Of a stretch of 64,000 nt of DNA, positions 1 through 10,593 are shown one piece after another. A program made the translations under genes and the position numbers. The notes beneath the pieces are model-generated. The model was not told the origin of the DNA. It worked only from the letters and a program-made list of their open reading frames with translations, and did no database searches. Location of the stretch: positions 14,579,728 to 14,643,727 of the forward strand of contig CM034241.1 in assembly GCA_019916065.1 (NCBI GenBank). The letters are read 5' to 3'. Source of the DNA: Vitellaria paradoxa. Lineage: Eukaryota > Streptophyta > Magnoliopsida > Ericales > Sapotaceae. How positions within the stretch are numbered: position 1 is the first letter of the stretch; each line of letters begins with the position of its first letter.

Positions 1-961
1 GGGCCGTGGTGGGGTGCGAAAATAGGAAGGGCGTAGAGAGTACCCTTAGGTTGAGAGTCCCAGAACCTGCGCAGGGTTTGGTGTCAATGCCGATGGGTTA
101 ATAACCCACAACATTGTGTGTGTTTTGGCTCCTCGTGGCCCTCGACGGCGATCCTAAATGACGACGTTAGTTTATCGTTTCCGTTGGGTATTGGCCCATA
201 AAAGACGATACTGTGTATGCACCCATCCCCCGATAACTTGTGTGATTATGGTTGTGCAATGTGATGATGAATGGTTGATGATGTGAATACGATTACTTGA
301 TTGAGTATTGTTCGAATGATAAAATAGTGTTGAAATGTGAATGGAATTGAAGCTTGAATCGCAAAACATAAACATTAACCAAAATTTAAAATCTTAAACT
401 TTGGCATTGTTGAATGAACATATGTTTCCACTTATTTTGACATGGCTATGTTAATGAAATGTTATGACTCTAGAAAGTGTTAAAATGGCTAACCTTACTT
501 GAAATGCATTGCGTGGTTAGATTGCATACCATATATGTTTGCTTGAGACATCGTGGGTACAAGTGGACCCGTGCTCACATCCCTACAGATTTTGATGCAG
601 GTACAGACGATAACAATCAGATGGGCTAATAAGGTTGGACTAGGAGGTTATGCATGAGCCCAACCAAGCTTAGCAAAGCTCTTAGTCATCTAGTTTAAAT
701 ATCTTTTGGGATTGTAATATTGTACACTTCTAAACTTTTTTCGATTTGGTTGTAATGGCTTTAAGGCCTAAGTTATGCAATTTGGGAATTGTGTATAGAG
801 TATGTGACCTAACAATAGTCAAGGTTAAACTTATGCTATCCTATTTTATGTCTCGGGCTCACTAGCTTACGTTGCGTTGCTCTGATCATGGGATTGGTTA
901 TGTTAGTGCATGTGATGTGTGTTTCTCACTCACCCCTCGAGTCACGAGATCCGGGACGTGA
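1..961 (+). mobile_element. 3' part of a long LTR (family also at 51,183 and 53,353)
   Basis: The segment ends at 'gatccgggacgtgaca' (about 946-961), which matches the inverted terminus 'tgtcacgccctggatctc' at 53,353. Its first 120 bases resemble 52,420-52,510 and the reverse complement of about 54,165-54,230: a 'ccctaggttgagag' block, then a cytosine-rich stretch, 'gcagggtttggt' and 'gggttaataaccca'. A block at 570-600 ('gtgctcacatccctacag') reappears inverted at 53,730-53,755. No coding domain is visible. I read it as the end of a long non-coding LTR of a plant retrotransposon whose start lies left of the window. Whether it is a solo LTR cannot be decided. Confidence 0.6.
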
Positions 962-1456
962 CAATGAGCGACTAAGTGCCAACTACGTGTTCGTTACCTG
1001 GATGCCTTCTATTTGTACAGACGATCCCCTCCACAAATCATGTCATAATTTATTTATTTTATTATTTTATTCACTTATCTACCCGTAATCTAAAATAAGA
1101 TTAACAATTATCTAATAATAATCCACACTGATTTAATTTTCAATGATACTTCAAAAATTAACTTTTTTAAAGAAACTTTTAAATTTTGTTAGCAAGTAAT
1201 TTATTAATAGTTTTATAATTTATAAGGAGTAAGTAAAAATGAACTTATTTAGATACCGAGTAGCTTTTATCAACCAGAATAGGTACTTTCAATAAGAAAT
1301 GCCAAAAATAGTTGATCAAGATTAGAGGTGGGAATTTGGGTTTACATGCATAAACAAGTTGCATCATAAATAGGTCATGACATGAGCGTGAATAACATTA
1401 ATCTAATCCAATTAATTAAATATATCTTGATACTAAATTCTAACATGACACATTTA
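962..1456. other. AT-rich spacer, no gene seen
   Basis: No open frame with recognisable similarity. About 1,321-1,420 starts with 'gattagaggtgggaatttggg', a motif resembling transposon ends. Loosely similar inverted sequence occurs near 6,600-6,630, so both could be ends of one older element; this is weak. Confidence 0.4.
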
Positions 1457-2365
1457 GGGGCCATTTGGTAACGTTGTTGTTTTTCAGTTTACATATATAT
1501 GTTTTTAGTTTTTTTGTTTTCTATTGTCGTTTTTGTTTTCTGAAATGAAAACTGAAACTGCGTTTGGAAATATAATTTTATTTACAATTACTAATTTTTT
1601 ATTTTCATAAAATATTTAATTTTGTTAGTTTTTCTAAAAATTAATTGAAGTTAATAAATATATTTTATATTAATTTAATTTAATTTAATTATAGTGTTTA
1701 TTAAAAATAATTGAATAAAATATAAATATTATATCATTTAATCCAGTAAATATAAAATATATTAATTATAATATAATTATATTATTTACTAAAAATAATT
1801 GAATAAAATATATTTCAAAATAATTTAAATAATTTAATTATGATATTTATTAAAAATAATTTAATAAAATATAATTCATATTAAATTCATTAATTAAATT
1901 AAATTAATTTAATTATGATATTTATTTAAAATAATTTAATAAAATATATTTAATAATATTTAAATTAATTATTTTAAATTAGTTACTAAATTAAATTAAA
2001 TTAACTAATTTAATATAATTATTTATTAGATATAAATTAATAATAGATATTACATATTAATTTAATTTAATTATATTATTTATTAAAAATAATTTTAGTT
2101 TAATAAAATATTTGAATAAAATAATTTAGTTTAATATAATGTAACAAAAATGAATAAAATATTAGAATTGACAAAATATTTGTAACAAAAAAAGAAAATA
2201 GAGTGAAAACACCTCTTTTCTGTTTACGTTTTCCGATTTAAGTTTTCATTTTTTTGGAGACAAAAAAACGTAAACAGACTTAACAAATATATTTCTGTTA
2301 CTAGTTTACAAAATTTTGAAAACATAAACAAAAAAACAGAAGATAAAACATTACTAAACTAGGCC
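1457..2365. mobile_element. PIF/Harbinger (Tourist-like) MITE
   Basis: The block begins 'ggggccatttggtaacg' and ends with the imperfect inverse 'ttactaaactaggcc'. It is flanked on both sides by TTA (1,454-1,456 and 2,366-2,368), the target duplication expected of PIF/Harbinger elements. The second-level inverted repeat (a 'gtttttcagtttaca' type stretch) is also seen on both sides. The interior is about 900 bp of A+T with no coding capacity, containing many short 'taatttaatt' and 'aaaatatt' permutations. Confidence 0.65.
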
Positions 2366-3148
2366 TTATTAATCGTATAATACATATAATTTCACACTCC
2401 GGATTTTCATAACTCGAATGCCCGATGGTGACTGAGGATTATTTGTTGAGTATAAAAATGAGATGATAACAACACGCCGTCACACCCCCAGTTTTCTTTC
2501 AAATTGGGGTTGACTCGCAATAAAAATCTAAGGTATTCAAAATCCCTAGTTTATCCCAACCAATATTTATAAGCCATTAGGCTGAATCATTTGGTAGGGT
2601 TCAACTGCAGAGTACGAAATAAAGATAGAGAACAGTATTACAAAGTCATCTAAGCGTTCCAACCATATAATTAACCTTACATATCAAATAAAAGTACCTA
2701 CGTCTAAACTTAATAATTACAACCATCCAACAATTATTATTACAAACCACAATAATAAATAAAGTCTTCTAGTACTGTGCAAGAAAAAAAATAGATAACT
2801 CTTCTAGTAGAATATTTAAGAGAAATTAATCTCTTTCCAGCTCATCTTCAGTATTCCTGTGCTTAATATCCTGAAAAAAATATTCCCACAAAGGGGTGAG
2901 CTACTAAAGCCCAGTAATCATAATCCCTAGGTGCCTATATGCAGTGGTTGTAATGCTATGCTATATTAGGTGACCCTATACAGCGAATGTGATTAGATGG
3001 CATACTGTTCATGCAACAATTAATTCAATAGATCCCAACTGAATAATATAAATTATATTTACAATGGTTCACTGAGACCGTCACTGCAACTACTATTTTA
3101 CTTACGCATCAAATAGTTTAATGTTGTTATTTGTACCACAATGAAATC

Positions 3149-3245
3149 GGTGTCACAGTGGTAGGGATCTCAGATTTAGATCTTTAAGGTCTCGGGATCA
3201 AACCCCGTAGCGATACAGGTTTCATATATATATATATATATATAT
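3149..3245 (+). mobile_element. tRNA-derived SINE-like insert
   Basis: 'gtcacagtggtaggg' resembles the A-box region of tRNA-derived SINEs, and 'gggatcaaacccc' at about 3,193-3,205 fits a B box (consensus GGTTCGANNCC with transitions). Box spacing is about 30 bases. It ends in a (TA)n run at 3,222-3,245. Target duplications were not resolved. Confidence 0.5.
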
Positions 3246-3965
3246 TATAAAATATTCATCAAAAGGAATTAAATATAATTAAATAATTCTAACATATCAT
3301 TCATACATAAGCAAAAGAGATTGCCAGTCATGGTAACATTTGATAAAGGGGTTTAATCTAAATCTTCCTAAGGTGATTCCTATCCTCCTCTACCCCCAGC
3401 CTTGGGAACCAGTGACTTTACGGGCTTAGCATCCAATACATTCTGATGGTGTCACCTACCAAAAACTTAGCCGTCGCGACCAGCTACCTGACTGGCCAGG
3501 TCAGAAGGAGCATCTCCCAAATAAAATTCATATATTCCCATCTCCATCTAAAAAGCCATTTCTACCCACCCATCACCCCATTGCCAAAAATAACTTTAGC
3601 ACCGAGTGCCTTAATTTCTTCTCACCCTTTTACATTCCCTAAGGGTACCTTATATGGAAATAAGACATTTGTAATAACAACCGGCAATGTTCCTGAGTGA
3701 TGAATCATAAGTGGGATTATTCAGTCACATACGGTATACTTTAAGTATTTTATCTCAATTCAAAATTAAATAATAATTCACAACAAATTAAAGATTAAAC
3801 ATAATCACCAATATTATTATCACAAAGGTAGGTACTACATGTAAATTAACAAGTAGCGAGTAACTAGAATAATTTAGAATTCAAATTAGTATTTTAGTTA
3901 ATTCTTTAACAAGTTTATCGTACTACCCTTGATAAGAATAAAATTATTTCTAATGGTATATTAAC

Positions 3966-4078
3966 TAAGCCAAGGTTGGCAGCTTAGTGGACGGGCGACC
4001 CTAATTGCGATTTGAAGTCGTGAGTTCGAACCTCATTGGTTGCGATCTCGGTTTTTGCCTATTTTTCCTTTTTATTTT
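3966..4078 (+). mobile_element. tRNA-derived SINE with clear A and B boxes
   Basis: A box 'tagtggacggg' (3,985-3,995) fits TRGYNNANNGG and B box 'gagttcgaacc' (4,022-4,032) fits the RNA polymerase III consensus; the spacing is tRNA-like. A T-rich tail follows (about 4,052-4,078). 'tattaact' before the element and 'tattaatt' after it may be the target duplication. The folded part is too degenerate to be a functional tRNA: no acceptor stem pairs. Confidence 0.6.
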
Positions 4079-6199
4079 ATTAATTTACGGAATATAAAGA
4101 TAATAAATAGCTCTTTGGACTTATATTTAATTTAGAAAAATTGATAAGTTTTATTTTATTCAAAATAATTTGAATAAATTTCCAATCATCATCTACTTTA
4201 TAACCAAACCCTTATTATAGGTTTTCGGCTTCAAGACATCCACAAATGTTCATAGAATTATTCCAATGTTTAGGAAGGTATTAAATATGTTTCATTAAAT
4301 TCACCTAATCATAAAAATATAGTTATATGACTTGCTAGGTTGACAAAACAATACCCAAAAAAAAATCAATTAAAATAGATCAAATTCATTTAAGGAAGAC
4401 CAAATGAGGAAAGAATAACTCCATTGTTTCATTTGAGTATTTTATCAAATACTTAGTTCTACTTAGCCATTTTAGTTTGAATAAGTCATCCAACTATTCA
4501 TGATGAAACTGATTGTCTAAGTAAGTTATCATAAATATTAAAGTGTCAAATAATACATAATATCCAGTTTAAAATAATTTCATATCAGTTGGAAGATAAC
4601 TAAGTAGTATCAACTTAACAGTCTACTTTAGTATTATATCAAATAGTATAAGTGTTTTACTATATTAGGCCTTGTGAACAAAATTACACATCAATAGAAA
4701 TTATTAACATGACTATAACTAATAGAGGGTAATTGAAAATTTAAATAAATCTTTAAACATAAAATTCTAAAAGAAATCCGAATAAGCATCAATTAAAGGC
4801 TAAGTAGAGATAACAGCATAAAAGAAAATTCATATAAAATAGAGCAGAACTCCGATATTTATAAACTTTATATCTGTAGAAACTAGACTTTAGGACCTAC
4901 AACTTTCATGTTTTACACGTTTTAGAATTCTAAAGGTTCAAAAAGGGTCTTGAATTTAGTTTGTTCAGAAGATACAGTTTTACACGTGTTTAGTATTTTG
5001 GGCATAACTTTTGGCTCACAAATCAAATTGATGCAAATCTTTTTGGGTTAGAAAGAAAACTTAAAGGGCTACAACTTTTATGTTTTAGCCAAAACCTAAT
5101 TCTATCATTTTATGGGTCAGAAGCACATCAGAAGTTACAAATAGAAAGCTGTCAGCATGTTAGGCTATATCAGTGAAAGTTTCGGCTTCCCTACCCCCAA
5201 TATGCGGGTATTTTTTTTATCACAATCAAGTTTTATACTTCAAACCTAGAAAATGTTTCAGCTTCAAATTGAAGGCATCAAATACATTTTAGGAGGTTCG
5301 TCATCCTATCTCAATGAAGATATTGGTGACCAAGTCTAAGAAGGAAAAATGAGTTGAGCTTTGAACACCACCCAATAAGAAAGTTCCAAGCCTTTCTTTT
5401 TCCTTCAAGCAACACCAAATCTCCAACCACAATAATAATGATTTATTTTTTCTCTTATTTTTTTTCTCTTTGAAGTCACACAAACTTATAAGAAGTTATG
5501 GGAGTGTAGAAAAAGTGTCGATAGAGCAAAACAACCTCCACTTCCTAAACTTGAAAGCCACTAAAATAGGATTATGCATATACAATAGTTAGCACACTCC
5601 AATAATCTTGCTTTGCCTTTTTGACTATCAAACCACATAATTTAAGAGAGGTATTGGAGGATGGATGGAGATGTGTGGCATGATCCGGGAATCATGCTAG
5701 CTTTTTGACTAATTAAACAAATTATTTAAAAGATGCTTTAAGTCTTTAAATCATGCTTGCTAAATAATTTGAAAGAAATGCTTTAAAGTCATCAATGTAG
5801 GGTCTTCTTTTTGACTAATAAACTGAATAATTTGAGAGATTGTGAGAGATATATGGAAGAAATGATGGATGGAAAATGAAGTTTGCCGGAAAATGATTTA
5901 GAGCTAATATTCATGAGTCAACTCAATGAGTGATAAAGTGAGTTGAAGTGAGTCAAAGAAAGAGTTGACCCATACGTTAATGGGCTTGGGTTAAACCAAA
6001 TAGGTAATGAGTTAGGAATAGTTTGGATAAAAGTTTAGAAATTTTACATTAAACTCCCACACAAGGTGAAATTAAATCTGAAAATCCTTCCAACTAATTT
6101 TATCTTCCAAAAATTTTCAAATCCTCAATTTTTTAGATTTTTACTATAATAATTATCACAATCACACTTACGCAAATAAAAAAAATTTAAGTTATTACA

Positions 6200-8059
6200 T
6201 ATAATCTGTTAATTAAACAGATCGAATTACATGAAATGACATAATTGACACAAATAGTATTTAAAAATTTATATTTCATACATGATAAACACATTCAATC
6301 CTTACTATAAATAATATTTAGGATATATAATTAATTGTAATTGCTAAGTTAATCAACAATTAAATATAAAATAAGAGATCTAAATTACATCTCTGAAAAA
6401 AAAAATAACATATTAATACAATCACTACTTCCTAATATATCCTCAATAATCTAATTAAATAGATCACATCAACACGAATTATTTAGGTTATTTAAGTTGA
6501 CCCAATTATTTTGTGTCATAAATAGATTGAATCTTTTTATGCCAAATTCAAACCCACTTAACTTCGTGTCATGTTCCATCACGTCACATTCACGGATTAT
6601 TTCGCACATTTCCAGTCCTAATCGAGATGGCACCTTGGGTGCATCTTTAATTGAACCTGTGAAAAAAATTGCTGGCTTAGTGAGATGATTGAATATTCGT
6701 CCGATGATCAAGTTAGTTGATAAAATTATTCAAAATAACAATTCTTTCACAAAGTTCTTCATTCTTTTCTCAAAGTCATTTTTTGTTATTTATAGACTTT
6801 CCTTACAAAAGTATTTCATGCTTCCCACACAAACATTTTCGCAATTACCGGAACGTGGAGAGCATAGTGAGATTGTCCACTTACCTCAGTTATTCTTCTG
6901 TGGGTCGGGAGGAAATCCGTAGCCGCTACCCAAGGGTGCGCACTGGGTGAAACCCGCCTCGTAGACCAAGCCGGCAATAGATTGTTGGCTCGTTGGTGGA
7001 GGAGAGATCAAGAAAAGGGAAATACCCTATTAACACACACGTGTCACAACTTTCCACCTAGTATGTTCCCCAACTACAACCAATGCGTGCCTCTGTTTTG
7101 GCCTAACATGCATCTATGTAACATTGTGGCTCTCTAATATGTTTTTTAATTATAATTTTGTAATATCATAATTTATTTAAATATAGTTTATTAAACAAAT
7201 GTGGATAAATTTATTTTTAATTTTTACATATAAGGTATTTTAGAAATTATGTAGATTAGGTAAAGATTTTTAGAAAGTCAATAAAAATTTAACCATCGCG
7301 AAAAAGTTACAAAAACACTAATTTTTTCAACTTTTTTGCTATTGTGTTTTAAAACATTTTCAGCCTTCAAAAACTAGTTTATTTAGCCTAAGAAGTTAGG
7401 TAATCCAACACACTTATTTTTCTTAAACAAAAAGCAAAAAAAAAAGGGTTACTTTCTATAATTTAAAGTGTTGAGATACTACCAAAAAAAATTACTTGTC
7501 ACTGCTCCTTTACCTAAGAAAGAAGATTTCCTACACAATTTTTTTATATGTTATTAATAATAATTTTTGCATTAGTTTCCATTATTTTTTGTTAGTGTTT
7601 GTGTAAGACTTATTTGCGTTGACAATCGTCAAGCAAACACTTTGTTTATAAATTTTAATTTGTAGTAGTATTTAGAATTTATAATGTCATAATATCATCC
7701 AATGAGTCGTGAAATTCAAGTTAAGGGTTCGAACATCACTAAAGAGTGTTTGGATACTTTATAAATTCAATAGAAGGAAGCTTAAGTGAAGATTTCAATA
7801 GTAAAATGTGTGAGAGTTTTTTGCTTCTTAAGGAGGAAAATGCAGTTTTAAACATGTTTTCTAGTCTATTTCGTGGCAAGTCATGCCCGTGAGTTGCTAG
7901 TGAAAAATTTTGATGTCCATTGTACTTTGCAAGCAAGTGCCAGCGAGTTGTCCACAAAATTTACCGAGATTTTGCACATGTTTCTCTTGTATAGTGTCCA
8001 GACCTATTTTTAACATTTTCTCCACCTATAAATACTCAAAAGCTTTTCTTTAACACTAA
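6200..8059. other. Non-coding stretch with a short GC-rich island
   Basis: No gene recognised. 6,480-6,640 has the look of a degenerated transposon end. 6,840-7,015 is clearly more GC-rich than its surroundings ('gtagccgctacccaaggg', then 'aaacccgcctcgtagacc') but gives no coherent protein; it may be a retroelement 3' end. A lone B-box-like 'gggttcgaacat' near 7,725 has no convincing A box. Confidence 0.4.
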
Positions 8060-9170
8060 CGTTATATTTGATACGTGAAAATAGAATAGAATGAAATAGA
8101 TTCATTCCTGTTTTACCCTATTCTCCTGTTTGGTATCAAAAAATTAAGTTAGAATGTTATTTCATGGAAATAGTCATTCTTACATTAAGTGAGAAAAACA
8201 TATTTCATAATTTAAGTAATAGAATAGTCATTCCATTACAATCAAATTTGATCAAAAAGTTAAAAAAATAAAAAACAAGCGACTACTTTTGTAATAAAAA
8301 AAATTTCTTAATTATTCCCTTGGGTTGTAAAATGATGATTTTATCCATTGACCTTGTTTTCAAAATAAATTCGAACTCGGGACTATAAAATGATTGTTTT
8401 ACCCCTAGATCTATTTTTTTTTTTTCAAATTCATATTTTGGGCTTCCAGTTAATTCGATCCAAACTCAGGTTATAAATAACCATTTTACCCCTTGGTTCG
8501 TTTTTTGCCCAAATTTGAATTTTGGACTTTCCAAAAAATTAAAAAATATTTTATCCAAGTGTTTTTTGATAATTAATAAAATTTGATCTAGATTTGAACT
8601 CAAATTATAAAATAACGATTTTACCCTTAGGGTATTTTTTTTGTCCAAATTTGCATTCTAAACTATTCAAAAAGATAAAAAAATATCCTTGACATATTTC
8701 TTAATAACTAAACAAATTTCAGTCCGATTTAAATTTAGACTATAAAATGATTATGTTGCCCCTGGGCCCTTTTTGAGCCAAATTTGTATTTTAGGCATCC
8801 TAAAATTTAAAAAATATTTATTGACATGTTTCTTAATAGTTAAAAAAATTTTGAACCAATTCGAACTTGAATTATAAAATGATCGTTTTACTCCTAAACC
8901 CCTATTTTTACTCAAATTCACACTCCAAAAGTAAAATTTATTTTTTAGTTTTTAAAAAGTTAACGTTAGTAGTTTTTATTATATTTCATTTTATTATATT
9001 ATATTTAAAATATGTAATTGAATTATAAAAATTTAAATGTCTATTCCATTCCTATTATTTTTATATTGACAATCAAACAAAGAAATGGAATGAGCATTCC
9101 ATTCCATTACTATTCTTGTTCCATTCTGATCTCTTATTTCATTCCATTTCCATGTATTAAATATAGTCTA
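8060..9170. mobile_element. Inverted-repeat MITE-like element
   Basis: The left end ('tatatttgatacgtgaaaat' then 'agaatgaaatag') and the right end ('atttcattccatttccatg' then 'tattaaatatag') are inverted versions of each other over several tens of bases. Both arms are made of GAATGGAATG-type phrases. No transposase is present. A tandem array fills the interior. Exact ends and target duplication were not fixed. Confidence 0.5.
8325..8892. repeat. Degenerate tandem array, about 134-bp period
   Basis: The phrase 'tataaaatgat.gttttaccc' recurs at about 8,325, 8,385, 8,471, 8,605, 8,739 and 8,871. The last four spacings are 134, 134 and 132 bases. The full units also share a 'gcccaaatttg' phrase followed by 'aaaaattaaaaaatat'. 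The first spacings are shorter (60 and 86), so the left end is truncated. Confidence 0.7.
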
Positions 9171-9835
9171 AGTTCTTACCCAAACTTTATCTATCATTCT
9201 TTTGGGAGTAAAAATAGAAGAGAGACTATCAAACTTAGATTATTTAAGCTCTTTGCATGGATTTTTTTAGAAAAATCATCTTGATTCTTGAATCTCAAAT
9301 TTAGGATTGTGGTCTAGATTAGGACAACACTTCTAGGGTTAAAGCGTGTTGAAATTTCATGAAAGAAGTATATTGTAAGTATATAGCAAGCAAGGATATG
9401 AAGATCTAAATCAACCAGATCAAAAGGTATTTTGATTGGGGAAACTTATAATTTCTCCAATGAGATACTTGTAACTTTTAATTTAGAATGAAATTTTTAA
9501 ATTTGATGTGTGTTAACGATGTGGGTTTTTCTTCCTTTATTAAAATAGTTTACCTAGTGAAAATGTTGTATCTCCTTATGAATTATTTACTTTTTTTTTT
9601 CATTATTAAATCTATAAATATTAGCATCTATTCTTTCAGTGGGACATCTAGATTTGGTTTTTATTTATTCATCTTGACTTTTTCATATCCAATATTTACA
9701 AAAGTTTTATAATTTCAATTTTTAAAAAATCTCCTCCGTCATCTAATTGAAATTGAATCGCATTTAGTTCTTATGTATTTAATTAGTTAGGTTTATAATG
9801 GAATTTCATATTGTAAGAGTTAATTTCATTGAGAG
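9171..9835. other. AT-rich spacer, no gene seen
   Basis: Short open frames here (for example 9,488-9,712) are low-complexity Phe/Leu/Ile-rich translations of T-rich DNA, without recognisable domains. Confidence 0.5.
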
Positions 9836-10124
9836 TAGGCTTGTCAATTGGTTAAATTTGGTCCAAATTCGATCTAGATCAGATTCAATAATGTTAGACT
9901 CCCACCTAATTAAATTCGTAACCCAATAAATCTAAATTCATTGGATTCAAGAATTAATTAATCTGAATCCGAAAAAATAAAAAAATAAAAATATACGTGA
10001 AATAAGAGTAATTAGTTTAACTATTTTACGATACTATATATATATATATATATGAAGCATAAATGAATAATTATACATATAAATAAACAATTGTAATATA
10101 TATACAATTATATGTACACACACC

Positions 10125-10150
10125 TTCTCTCTCTCTCTCTCTCTCTCTCT
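10125..10150 (+). repeat. (CT)n microsatellite
   Basis: Thirteen CT/TC dinucleotides directly precede the receptor-kinase fragment. An (AT)n run lies nearby at about 10,034-10,053. Confidence 0.9.
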
Positions 10151-10151
10151 A

Positions 10152-10342
10152 TTCGTGCTCGTCGCCGGAAGCCGGTGCTTACACGCAAACTACAGCCGTC
10201 GATTTGTGGAGGAGCATAAGATCGTGCCACGGAAGTTAACCGCCATCCACTGGAGGATGCGTTGGCGTGCTTGTCCATGTCCGATAAGATCATGGGGATG
10301 GGATCCACTGGGACGGTGTACAAGGCTGGATGCCACGTGGAG
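10152..10342 (+). pseudogene. Fragment of a TDR/PXY-like LRR receptor kinase
   Basis: The fragment reads FVLVAGSRCLHANYSRRF, then PRKLTAIH, shifts frame at about 10,245-10,252, and continues EDALACLSMSDKIMGMGSTG followed by TVYKA. This is the order in TDR/PXY and PXY-like receptors: end of the transmembrane segment, juxtamembrane 'KLTAF' region, a '(D/E)D.L.CLS.(S/T)DKI' segment and the glycine-rich ATP loop GxGSTGxVYKA (about 10,294-10,328). The similarity stops just after KA, before the catalytic lysine, and a stop follows at 10,343. It lacks the LRR ectodomain and the rest of the kinase and cannot work as a receptor. It is much more GC-rich than its surroundings, in keeping with capture from an exon. 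The intact family binds CLE41/44 (TDIF) peptides at the plasma membrane; that is family knowledge only. Confidence 0.75.
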
Positions 10343-10593
10343 AGATAATGTATGTAACATTATATGTATATATAATATATTTTTTAATAAAATATGTTTT
10401 TTATTTTTATGACATTATGATTTAAAAAATTATTTTTCAAAACACATTGAATTTGTCGGATATATGAATTTAGACTAAATCTTCTAAATCGAATTCGAGT
10501 ACTTTTAAATTTGAATCAAATTCTTTATAATTGAATTTAGATTAGGTTTAAATCTAACAGATTTAATTTAGATCTATCTCATTGACAGGCGTA

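Larger units (their letters stand above)
2478..6199 (-). mobile_element. Candidate solo LTR (minus orientation) with SINE inserts
   Basis: Read on the minus strand, the block begins 'tgtaataacttaaattt' at 6,199, a common start of plant gypsy LTRs, and ends 'gggggtgtgac' at 2,478. The interior has no coding domain. The 4,850-5,110 stretch (repeated 'ctacaacttt(c/t)atgtttta' phrases) is typical in style of long plant LTRs. No convincing 5-bp target duplication was found (acgcc against tataa), and the expected terminal A of CA has changed. Two SINE-like inserts lie inside. Confidence 0.35.
9836..10593. mobile_element. Small TIR-bounded element carrying a host gene fragment
   Basis: The left end 'taggcttgtcaattgg' and right end 'attgacaggcgta' are inverse to each other. 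Just outside, 'gttaatttca' (9,819-9,828) and 'tgaaattaac' (10,610-10,619) also pair, so the inverted repeat may be longer. 'ttgagag' and 'ctgagaag' abut the ends and could be an eroded target duplication. The arms are rich in 'aaattcgaat/gattcaaatt' phrases. Its centre is an abrupt GC-rich island with a receptor-kinase fragment. This suggests a Pack-type non-autonomous DNA transposon; the superfamily is undecided. Confidence 0.45.

Noticed and set aside
3149..4078. True tRNA genes at 3,150-3,210 and 3,966-4,040
   Set aside because: Boxes are present but acceptor and anticodon arms do not pair; SINE heads fit better.
1321..6630. One large element bounded by the inverse-looking ends at 1,321 and about 6,630
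   Set aside because: Similarity is only about a dozen bases with gaps; not enough to define an element.
7726..7740. B-box-like 'gggttcgaacat' as a third SINE or a tRNA gene
   Set aside because: No A box at proper distance and no cloverleaf; too little to support.
8325..8892. CRISPR-like array
   Set aside because: Repeats are long, degenerate and contiguous without unique spacers; this is a plant nuclear tandem repeat.
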